Source: Bacteroidia bacterium
Lineage (GTDB): Bacteria; Bacteroidota; Bacteroidia; J057
Assembly (NCBI GenBank): GCA_030430575.1
Contig: JAUIKF010000039.1
Coordinates: 1-64,000, forward strand
Length of the DNA stretch: 64,000 nt
Direction: 5' to 3'
Shown: piece by piece, positions 37,085 to 43,897 of the stretch
Position numbering within the stretch: position 1 is the stretch's first letter
Layout: the number at the start of each line of letters is the position of its first letter
Notes under the pieces: model-generated
Databases searched by the model: none
What the model saw: the letters and a program-made list of their open reading frames with translations, nothing else
Told to the model about the DNA's origin: nothing
Position numbers and translations under genes: made by a program

Positions 37085-37271
37085 GAGACCGCTCGGGCTT
37101 CGCCCTCGCTGTCAGATCGTTCGGCCTATCGGCCTCACTGTCAGACAAGAGACTAAGAAAGAGATGCTTTGTCTGACAGCGAGTCTTTGAGCGATCTGAC
37201 AGTGAGCAAAGCAAACGCTCTGACAGCGAAGCGATCTGACAGCGAAGGCCGTCTTCGGCCTGAGCGGTCTC
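37085..37271. repeat. cluster of six TCTGACAG units inside a long imperfect palindrome
   Basis: Outer arms GAGACCGCTC (37085-37094) and GAGCGGTCTC (37262-37271) enclose two CTGTCAGA units (37109, 37138) and four TCTGACAG units (37172, 37195, 37219, 37235). The whole can fold into nested hairpins. The right outer arm overlaps the stop codon of the lipoprotein gene ending at 37270. Confidence 0.7.
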
Positions 37272-37959
37272 ACTCCACGAGCATCTCAATGCGGGTATAG
37301 CTCTTATCGGGGTTGAAGCGATTGTTGGCAAGGTCTCTGACCTTGGTGAGGTCGTACTTCATGACTTTGCCAAGTTCAGGGGCATAAAGCTGGTATGCAA
37401 GACGATATTTAATAAAGCTCGACGTATCCGATGGCAGGCTTTCAAGGACAAATACGGCGGGGTCGTATGTCACGCCGTTCACCTCAATCACTGTGTCGAT
37501 ACTTTGGTACTTATAATCTTGTTCCCCTAGTCCGTTGTAGAGATTTCCATTCCATTTGATGCCTGGATAGACAGGGAACTTCAATATCTGGAAGCGCTGG
37601 TTCTCTTCCATGCGCTCGGCGAATTCGCCATCTTTGTATACTGTACCGACGCGGTCGGCTACAAAGAGGTAATCCGTCCCTCGGTCAAAGTCTGACCGAA
37701 AAGTCTCTAGGCGGAAGACTTCCCGCCCAAGCAGGTCAGTCTCCTTTTCGCCTATCACCTCTTTCATATAGAACTTGTCTACGATCGTGTCTTGCGTCGT
37801 GAAGGTGGTGTCAATCACGAGGTAGATACGGGATTGTCCCGTTTCTAGGGGATAAATGGTCTCTGTATAGGCAGGGACAGGGGTTTTGATACGATTGCAG
37901 TGCGTAAGGCCTAAGGCTATGACGATCAGTCCCAGGGAGAAAAGGAGTTTTTGAAGCAT
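37270..37959 (-). CDS. lipoprotein of unknown function
   Basis: 229 residues from the ATG at 37959. The open frame runs to 38103, but its first 48 codons read through a dispersed palindrome (37984-38014), giving a spurious KKTSEVSKTSEV segment, so the later ATG is chosen. It has a lipoprotein signal with lipobox LTHC (about residues 17-20). The mature part is beta-rich (YPLETGQSRIYLVIDTTF, GVTYDPAVFVLESLPSDT). No enzyme motif is seen. It is an acylated envelope protein. Confidence 0.75.
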   Translation of the reverse strand: MLQKLLFSLGLIVIALGLTHCNRIKTPVPAYTETIYPLETGQSRIYLVIDTTFTTQDTIVDKFYMKEVIGEKETDLLGREVFRLETFRSDFDRGTDYLFVADRVGTVYKDGEFAERMEENQRFQILKFPVYPGIKWNGNLYNGLGEQDYKYQSIDTVIEVNGVTYDPAVFVLESLPSDTSSFIKYRLAYQLYAPELGKVMKYDLTKVRDLANNRFNPDKSYTRIEMLVE

Positions 37960-37983
37960 TCTTTTGAAAATGAAGGATGAATA

Positions 37984-38014
37984 GACCTCGGAGGTTTTGG
38001 AAACCTCCGAGGTC
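37984..38014. repeat. GACCTCGGAGGTTT palindromic repeat, copy 2
   Basis: Perfect 14-bp arms GACCTCGGAGGTTT (37984-37997) and AAACCTCCGAGGTC (38001-38014) around TGG. They have the same arm sequence as 36969-37014, about 1 kb away, on either side of one gene. Confidence 0.75.
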
Positions 38015-38083
38015 TTCTTGTACCAGAAAGGGCCTTGCAAGTTCTCTATTATCACTGAAGAACTCAAGGGCAAAAATTGTACC

Positions 38084-38530
38084 TTAAGGATACACCAATC
38101 CAAACCCCAGCTTATTCATCTCCCGAATGACATACTGCTTAAATCTCTCAAGAGATTTCGAGACAACTTCTAGGTTTTTCACAAACAACTCCTCCTCCTC
38201 GTATTCTTCATGATCTAGCAGATAGACTTTCCCTTTTTCCTGACCGAGTTGAATCAAGAAAAAGTTTCCATGGCCGTCATTACCTATGCTGAAAAAGCCT
38301 TCGGCCATTACATTTTTTTCACTCCACTGCTGTAGGATCGTATTTTCCCTGATGATCATTTCGGCCTCATGATGGAAATATAAGGTATGCAAAGGTTCAG
38401 AATGGCCTTCTCCGTAGTCAAGTTTCAGGTCGAAGAAATGGTCGTCCTGCTCTCTCATAAATCTTTTGTAGAAATGGGGGAGAGAGATGTTGAGCGCCTG
38501 TTCTATTTGGGTTAATGCTTCTGAGGTCAT
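38084..38530 (-). CDS. SMI1/KNR4 (SUKH) family protein
   Basis: 148 residues. The SUKH fold signs are ALNISLPHFYKRFM near residues 12-25, GFFSIGNDGHGNFFLIQL (about 78-95) and GKVYLLDHEEYEEEEL. SUKH proteins are mostly immunity proteins against contact-dependent toxins, and some have housekeeping roles. No toxin gene is adjacent, so this may be an orphan immunity gene. It starts at ATG. Confidence 0.85.
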   Translation of the reverse strand: MTSEALTQIEQALNISLPHFYKRFMREQDDHFFDLKLDYGEGHSEPLHTLYFHHEAEMIIRENTILQQWSEKNVMAEGFFSIGNDGHGNFFLIQLGQEKGKVYLLDHEEYEEEELFVKNLEVVSKSLERFKQYVIREMNKLGFGLVYP

Positions 38531-38565
38531 AGGGATTAAAATTAGGGATTGGATGTAAATGAGGC

Positions 38566-38613
38566 AAAAAAACTTGTCAGGTTTTCCATGAAGGGATCAT
38601 GGGAAACCTGACA
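38566..38613 (-). terminator. intrinsic terminator behind the S46 peptidase gene
   Basis: 17-bp arms, TGTCAGGTTTTCCATGA (38575-38591) and TCATGGGAAACCTGACA (38597-38613), with one G-T pair and a 5-nt loop. On the minus strand seven Ts follow (A-run 38566-38572). It separates the peptidase gene from the SUKH gene. Confidence 0.9.
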
Positions 38614-38705
38614 GGATGGGTAGAAAAGGGAGGCAAAGATAGGATTTGCATTCCGCCTAAATTACCTACCTCCCATTCTGAGGAAGTCCGATTCTTCCTC
38701 TCCCT

Positions 38706-40856
38706 TTACTCCACCAATTCCATCTCATCAATCAAATACCCCGCATCGGCATATTTGTCAATCAAATACAAGATATAGCGAATGTCTACACTGATATTCC
38801 GGCACAGGCTTCGATCGTAATTGATGTCGCTCATGGTGCCGTCCCAGCAGCGGTCGAAGTTTAGGCCGATCAGTCGTCCGTCCCCGTCGATGACAGGGCT
38901 GCCAGAGTTTCCTCCCGAAGTATGGTTAGATGCCACAAAGCACACCCATAGTTCACCTTCTTGGCCATATCGCCCATAATCGCCTTCCTTATACAGCTCT
39001 CTGAGCTTCTCTGGAATCTTATAATCATACGCCCCCGTAAGGTTCTTATCCATGATGCCTTTCATCGTGGTATAGTGCCTATAGTCTACCCCATCATCGG
39101 GCGAATACCCTTCGATCTGTCCATAGGTAACACGAAGGGTGAAATTGGCATCTGGGTAAAAGGTTTTTTCCTCAAAGACTTCTTGCTGCGCTTTCATATA
39201 GATGCGGTGCACCTGGTTGAGTTGTGCCTGGAGGGTTTGATACTGTTCGCTCACGTTGTCGCGATAGTGGTCAAGGATGCTCTCCATCAGTTGGTAAATC
39301 GGGTCTTTCTTGATCTTCTTGGCAGATGGATTGGCCATCAAGGCGCGAAATTTCTCCTCATCTACGATGAAGGATTTCTTAAAAGCGGCTTCCGCATACG
39401 CCTGGGTATCGCCTTTGTATTTGGTCTTGATTTTGGAAAAAATGGCAGGCCACTGGGCTTCAGGAATGTCATTCATATAGTTTTGGAGAAGTAAACCCAT
39501 GATCTCCTGATCGATCGGCGCGTGGTAGTTTTTGAAAAAGCCATCCAACGACCTTCTTTGGCGTGAAATGGCGGCATCCAGCGCCTCTTCATCTGCTTCG
39601 TCTTCCATTAAGGCCACAAGTCCTTTAAGTCCATTCGCTTTGGATACCGCCTCGATGCCCAAGGCACCCTCCGTGACATACAATCGCTGATATTGTAGCG
39701 GCTTCAGTTGCTCATACAGTTCCTGATAGACCTCCAGAATACGGCCATATTTGTTGTTCCACTCAGGATTTTCCCTCACCCGCTTCATAAACTCAGCTTC
39801 ATAAGTATGTTTCTTTTCCAATGCCTGCGTCTTTTTCAGCCCCAATATTTCCCCTTTCCACTTTTTGTACCCATTACTGATCCCCGACTGTTTGGAAGCG
39901 TACTGAATGCCCACTTTCTCACTTTTCTTCATCTCGCGATCCATTACAGAAAGGCGCAAGTCGCGGAGCTTGATACGAGTGGGATCTTCTTGATTCATGA
40001 TAAGGTCCACAGCATAGGAAGGTAAATACTCTTGCGTACTGCCAGGAAAGCCATAGACAAGCGTAAAATCATTCTCCTGCTTATCTTTGATAGAAATCGG
40101 CAGCGAATGGCGCGGCTTCAACGGCACATTGTCATCAGAGATGTCAGCGGGCCGGTTGTCAGGGCCGGCGTAGACACGAAACATGGAAAAATCCGCATTG
40201 TGACGCGGCCACACCCAGTTGTCGGTGTCACCACCAAATTTGCCAATCGAGGACGGCGGAGCGCCTACCAGTCGAACGTCCGTATAGCGTTCCGTCACGA
40301 TCATATAGTATTCATTGCCATAATAAAAAGGCTTGATAATGGCATCGTAAATCGTGCCATCTATAGCATCTTCGACAATATCGTCCATGTGCTCTTGTAT
40401 GATATAATAGCGATCAGATTCGCTGGTCTCATCGGTGATCCCTTTGAGGACTTGCTTCGTCACATCTTCGATTCTGACGATGAAGGTCACAGAAAGCCCT
40501 GGGTTCTTGAACTCCTCTGACCTATCTTTTGCCCAAAATCCATCTTCCAGATAGTTATTCTCCACAGAGCTGTGGCGTTGGATCTGGCCGTAGCCACAGT
40601 GGTGGTTGGTGAGGAGCAAACCCTGATCCGAGATGATCTCGCCCGTACAGCCTCCACCAAAGATGACAATCGCATCTTTCAGGCTAGAATTGTTTACACT
40701 ATAAATATCTTCAGCAGACATTCGCATGCCCATTGTCTGCATATCGTCTTCGTTGAGGGCTTTTAGGAGGGTGGGAATCCACATGCCTTCTCCCGCATGT
40801 GCGGCTGGATGGAGGAGAAATAGACCTGTGAGCAGTAAAAAAAGGATTTTTTGCAT
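38706..40856 (-). CDS. S46 dipeptidyl-peptidase (DPP7/DPP11-type)
   Basis: 716 residues. A periplasmic serine exopeptidase that releases dipeptides, central to protein feeding in Bacteroidota. Signal peptide 1-21 (AHA-GEG). The trypsin-like triad is visible: His in LLTNHHCGYG (about 82-90), a mid-region Asp, and Ser in SGGNSGSPV near residue 648. After the Ser, LIGLNFDRCWDG carries Arg where DPP11 has Arg and DPP7 Gly, suggesting preference for acidic P1 residues (recalled from the P. gingivalis enzymes). The length matches the family. It starts at ATG and is likely monocistronic. Confidence 0.95.
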   Translation of the reverse strand: MQKILFLLLTGLFLLHPAAHAGEGMWIPTLLKALNEDDMQTMGMRMSAEDIYSVNNSSLKDAIVIFGGGCTGEIISDQGLLLTNHHCGYGQIQRHSSVENNYLEDGFWAKDRSEEFKNPGLSVTFIVRIEDVTKQVLKGITDETSESDRYYIIQEHMDDIVEDAIDGTIYDAIIKPFYYGNEYYMIVTERYTDVRLVGAPPSSIGKFGGDTDNWVWPRHNADFSMFRVYAGPDNRPADISDDNVPLKPRHSLPISIKDKQENDFTLVYGFPGSTQEYLPSYAVDLIMNQEDPTRIKLRDLRLSVMDREMKKSEKVGIQYASKQSGISNGYKKWKGEILGLKKTQALEKKHTYEAEFMKRVRENPEWNNKYGRILEVYQELYEQLKPLQYQRLYVTEGALGIEAVSKANGLKGLVALMEDEADEEALDAAISRQRRSLDGFFKNYHAPIDQEIMGLLLQNYMNDIPEAQWPAIFSKIKTKYKGDTQAYAEAAFKKSFIVDEEKFRALMANPSAKKIKKDPIYQLMESILDHYRDNVSEQYQTLQAQLNQVHRIYMKAQQEVFEEKTFYPDANFTLRVTYGQIEGYSPDDGVDYRHYTTMKGIMDKNLTGAYDYKIPEKLRELYKEGDYGRYGQEGELWVCFVASNHTSGGNSGSPVIDGDGRLIGLNFDRCWDGTMSDINYDRSLCRNISVDIRYILYLIDKYADAGYLIDEMELVE

Positions 40857-41080
40857 AATCGTTAATCAATCAATGTATGAATCAATAATTCGTTAATTGT
40901 GTTTTCAGTAAATGGATTTAGCCTCGAAAATGCGGCAAGATAATCATTTTCAAATTCTCTCAGGCAGGCGACAAAAATCTAGCAATATTTGTCGTAAATT
41001 GAGGGAAAAGTATTGAGCTAATTGCCCATTCAACAGATCAGTCTCTCATTCTATCATTCACTCATCCAATCATTTTCTTT

Positions 41081-41512
41081 TTGAGTCGCCTCGTTTTACA
41101 ACCCATATATCCAGACCTCCAGGATACTGACCTCCGGAGCCTACTCGCTTCGGGGATGGAACTCCCTACGGAAGGCGAATTGGACGAGGTTCTTTTGACC
41201 TACAAAAACCACGAAGCGGGATGGCTATGGGGGTTTTATGAGCAAAAAGAATTAGTAGGAATCATTGGGGTAATGCGCCATAGTGAGCGGGAATGGGAGA
41301 TTGCCCACCTAGTAGTAGAAGCATTCTATCGCAAGCAGGGCATCGGCAAGCGCATGATCACCGCCCTGCGCCAGCAGTCATCTGACCTCCAGCTCATTTG
41401 GGCTGAAATAGACGAAAAATCCATAGGTTTTTTTGAGAAATGTGGCTTTCGCATCACACCCATCCCACATGGGCTGTGGGAAAAAAACAGCTTCCGCTGT
41501 GAGTGGAGGTGA
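41081..41512 (+). CDS. GNAT-family N-acetyltransferase
   Basis: 143 residues. The acetyl-CoA binding motif AHLVVEAFYRKQGIGKRMI (about 70-88, with the Q/R-x-x-G-x-G/A loop) and the later EKCGFRITP element define a GNAT. The substrate is unknown. The start is TTG at 41081 (MSRLVLQPIYPDL), with no better upstream codon. A palindrome with a short T-run follows directly after the gene (41529-41548). Confidence 0.88.
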   Translation: MSRLVLQPIYPDLQDTDLRSLLASGMELPTEGELDEVLLTYKNHEAGWLWGFYEQKELVGIIGVMRHSEREWEIAHLVVEAFYRKQGIGKRMITALRQQSSDLQLIWAEIDEKSIGFFEKCGFRITPIPHGLWEKNSFRCEWR

Positions 41513-41528
41513 AGAGCGTTCCCTTCAG

Positions 41529-41548
41529 AAAGTCAAATTTGACTTTTT
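41529..41548 (+). terminator. possible intrinsic terminator of the GNAT gene
   Basis: AAAGTCAAATTTGACTTT (41529-41546) is a perfect 18-bp palindrome followed by Ts, 17 bp after the GNAT stop codon. The stem is A+T-rich, so it would be weak. Confidence 0.4.
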
Positions 41549-41553
41549 CCCTC

Positions 41554-41634
41554 ATTGCGACGGGTTGAAACCCAGTCGCAATAGCAAAATGACAGGCAAA
41601 AAACTATTGCGACCGGGTTTCAACCCGTCGCAAT
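41554..41634. repeat. 31-bp inverted repeat (GTTGAAACCC type)
   Basis: Arms of 31 bp (41554-41584 and 41604-41634) with a single mismatch and a 19-nt spacer. Each arm contains GCGACGGGTTGAAACCC or its complement. It sits between the ends of two convergent genes (GNAT and DUF4293) and could end transcription from both sides. Confidence 0.8.
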
Positions 41635-41654
41635 TGAACCCTTGATCGCTTCCC

Positions 41655-42146
41655 CTACCGTATCCGATCCACAGACCGCACCAGCTCATCGTCTTTCTTG
41701 ATGCGCATACGGGCATACCAGACAAATAGGATCGCCAGGACGGGCAAGGCAAAGCCATAGACCGCGGTGCTGCTCGCCCCTTGACTGCTGATCATGAAAG
41801 GGCCCTTGGTGGTCACCAGCACAATGGCGAGGATTTCCAACATCAGGCCGATGATGGCGATATTGGCGAGGCGCATCTGCCGACGGCGGTCGGCATATTG
41901 GAAAATGACGAATCCGATAAAAGCTGTAACTCCTACAGCCAGGACAAAAAAGCCAATGTGAAAGGGATTTTCCGTAAAGCGTTGCATCATGGCTTGGGAC
42001 GCCCCTTCCGTCATCGCCGTGACCCCCATACCCGAGACAAACTCGGTATTGGTGCCTTCTGCGTATTTCCAAATAGGGATAAAAAAGGTGGCTAGGTTAG
42101 ACAAAATAGCCATTAGAAGGAGAACAGATTGGATTCTTTGAAGCAT
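41655..42146 (-). CDS. DUF4293 four-helix membrane protein
   Basis: 163 residues, ATG start. MLQRIQSVLLLMAILSNLA at the start and four hydrophobic helices (about 5-25, 65-85, 95-113 and 125-145) are the DUF4293 pattern. The family is confined to Bacteroidota and its function is unknown. It is a predicted inner-membrane protein. Confidence 0.9.
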   Translation of the reverse strand: MLQRIQSVLLLMAILSNLATFFIPIWKYAEGTNTEFVSGMGVTAMTEGASQAMMQRFTENPFHIGFFVLAVGVTAFIGFVIFQYADRRRQMRLANIAIIGLMLEILAIVLVTTKGPFMISSQGASSTAVYGFALPVLAILFVWYARMRIKKDDELVRSVDRIR

Positions 42147-42188
42147 GAAGTCTGTGGTTTGTTACAATGGGGCAAAAAAGCAAGAATC

Positions 42189-42289
42189 GTGCGGCTGGGA
42201 TGAAACGGGCGCGGGCGGACGGATAGAAGTGTTGGCCTTGGTTGGCCCGTTTCGATTTTTTGGTTACTTTTTTCTAAAAAAAGTAACAC
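42189..42289 (+). repeat. 101-bp dispersed element, copy 1
   Basis: It begins GTGCGGCTGGGATGAAACGG, has a stem GAAACGGGC/GCCCGTTTC (42202-42210 and 42245-42253), and ends with a second hairpin (GTTAC, T6 CT A7, GTAAC). A 101-bp copy in inverted orientation is at 47022-47122. Two arm positions differ in a compensatory way, so the stem is conserved. It lies 43 bp before the DUF4293 gene start. Confidence 0.85.
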
Positions 42290-42522
42290 TACAAAGGGAT
42301 TAAAACAACCACTTAGATTCTTTAAAGAAACTAGAAAAACGTAGTCTTATTAGACCCGACAAAAATGGGAGAAAACCCTCATTGTTCCAAATAACAATGA
42401 GAGAATGATAGAATGAGTGAAGGATAGAATGTATATAAAAAAGGTTAGTGCTTTGAGACTTGATGGAGAAAACCCTACAACCATAAAAATTGCCACGGAT
42501 CACCCAGGTTCTCACAGAAAAG
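42290..42522. other. repeat-rich intergenic stretch upstream of the CPBP gene's 3' end
   Basis: It contains low-complexity 'agaatgatagaatgagtgaa' phrases and GCCACGGAT (42492-42500), which can pair with ATCCGTGGC (42544-42552). No supported gene. Confidence 0.6.
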
Positions 42523-42552
42523 AAATCCGTGCAAATCCGTGTAATCCGTGGC
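42523..42552 (+). repeat. dispersed ATCCGTG repeat, copy 2
   Basis: Three spaced ATCCGTG units ending TCCGTGGC, the same phrase as the minus strand of 3135-3164. It is followed by a related tract (aatcctgcaaatcctgtcc) to about 42620, next to the stop codon of the CPBP gene. Confidence 0.8.
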
Positions 42553-42617
42553 TTATTATTCTAGCTCCCAGATGAAGCGAAAATCTTGTTAATCCTGCAA
42601 ATCCTGTCCATCCTGTA

Positions 42618-43586
42618 TCAATCCTCTTCATCCTGTACCGCTGGCCGATAACTCAACTCCCGGTAATTTTCCACAAAATCCTCGTCGTTTTTGATGATGA
42701 GGTAGGTGACAAAAAGAAAAAAGACCATACCCGCAACGCCGCCGATGCTGCCGAGCAATTCATCGGCATCATGGACAAAGACGGGCATCAGCACCGCCGC
42801 TGCGCCCATCAGGCCCCGAAAGAGGGCCGGGGCAAATATATTCCCACATTTGAGGCTGAGGTAGGCGAGAGGGAAAGACATCGCTATACAACTGCCGATG
42901 CTCACCATCAGCGGAAAGAGGTCAAAATAGCCCACCATAAAGGCGGGGATCATGGCCCAAAGGCCCCATACGCCGCCTGTCACCAACGCGCTGCCTTGGA
43001 AGCCCAAAGACTGCGTCTCCTTGAGCATCAGGCCGCGGAAGCCCAGCTCCTCGCCCAGCATCATGGGCGTGAGGAAAAGCACCCCTGCGATCAGCAGAAA
43101 GATGATCATCTGCAGGGTGTCCAGCACCCCAAAGGAAGAGAACAGCATTTCCTGCAGCTGGAAGAGCAGATTGCTGAGGCCATAGTCATGGCTGAAGAAA
43201 GGCTGCGCCCCCATCAAGCCCGTCAGGGCTTCGGTTTCCACGGCGCCTGCGCCCATGCCCACCTTCCCAAAGCCTGGAATGCCCATGAGGTTGCCCCCCA
43301 CGAACACCACGCCTATCGTGCCCGCCACCGTCACAAACGGCCCCAAGGCGCTGAACATCAGCCATTTCATGTCGAGCCTGCCCGACCGAAAGCCAAAGTC
43401 TTTCATCTCCCCATCGTACATAAACTTCTGCACCAGCATCGCCGACAGCGCCGGCCCCCACAAGAAAAACAATAAGCTGATGATAAAGCCTGCCGGGCCT
43501 TCCACATGGTTCAGCAGCCAATACACGGCAAAGCCACTAATGGCCAGCATCCCACCGATAAATGCACCTATCTTTTTGAAATTCAT
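42618..43586 (-). CDS. CPBP/CAAX-type membrane protein lacking the catalytic histidines
   Basis: 322 residues with about eight membrane helices. Motif 1 of CPBP (Abi/Rce1-like) proteases is present: EELGFRG (Glu 179-180, Arg 184). The second motif, normally WGLWH, reads WGLWAMIP (Ala 211), and the third, normally H-x-x-x-N, reads FRGLMG (Arg 257, Gly 261). The metal or catalytic histidines are therefore missing, suggesting a pseudoenzyme or a membrane scaffold. G+C is higher than in neighbouring genes. It starts at ATG. It lies beside the STAND gene within the region flanked by the 101-bp elements. Confidence 0.85.
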   Translation of the reverse strand: MNFKKIGAFIGGMLAISGFAVYWLLNHVEGPAGFIISLLFFLWGPALSAMLVQKFMYDGEMKDFGFRSGRLDMKWLMFSALGPFVTVAGTIGVVFVGGNLMGIPGFGKVGMGAGAVETEALTGLMGAQPFFSHDYGLSNLLFQLQEMLFSSFGVLDTLQMIIFLLIAGVLFLTPMMLGEELGFRGLMLKETQSLGFQGSALVTGGVWGLWAMIPAFMVGYFDLFPLMVSIGSCIAMSFPLAYLSLKCGNIFAPALFRGLMGAAAVLMPVFVHDADELLGSIGGVAGMVFFLFVTYLIIKNDEDFVENYRELSYRPAVQDEED

Positions 43587-43897
43587 GTCATGAAGTTACG
43601 AATTTTTTGCAGGGCAGAAAAGGGTGTTTTTTGCGAAAAAGGGGAAGAGGTTCTAGAGGTCATAGCCTGAGCTTGCCGAGTAACCGTAGCCTGAGTTTGT
43701 CGAAGGCGAAGGTTACTCGTGCCAAGAAGGAATCTCCTTCAGCTCTGGCATCTTCTGTTTCGGCGGCTTCGACAGGCGTTCGACTGAGCTCACGCCGAAG
43801 TCTCAGCCACCGAAGCCCAAAAACCTACAAAATGGCCTCCCCATTTCCCATAGCCCCCTCTTGAGGGGGCGCCAAAGTCGCAGACTTTGGCGGGGGT
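43587..43897. other. 311-bp intergenic region dense in palindromes
   Basis: No gene. It holds CGAGTAACC/GGTTACTCG (43677-43685, 43711-43719), several TGAGCTTG-CGAAGGC-like phrases, GCCCCCTC/GAGGGGGC (43853-43860, 43863-43870) and CGCCAAAGTC/GACTTTGGCG (43870-43879, 43883-43892). The last hairpin ends 6 bp from the STAND gene's stop codon and probably protects or ends its mRNA. No T-run follows in the minus direction. Confidence 0.65.

Noticed and set aside
36999-37331. 110-residue frame across the TCTGACAG cluster
   Set aside because: It is translation of palindromic repeats and the neighbouring gene's end.
42300-42515. 71-residue minus-strand frame before the DUF4293 element
   Set aside because: Made of dispersed-repeat sequence (WVIRGNF); no plausible start or domain.
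42771-43475. 234-residue open frame opposite the CPBP gene
   Set aside because: H-, Q- and A-rich shadow of a high-G+C membrane gene; no start context or homology sense.
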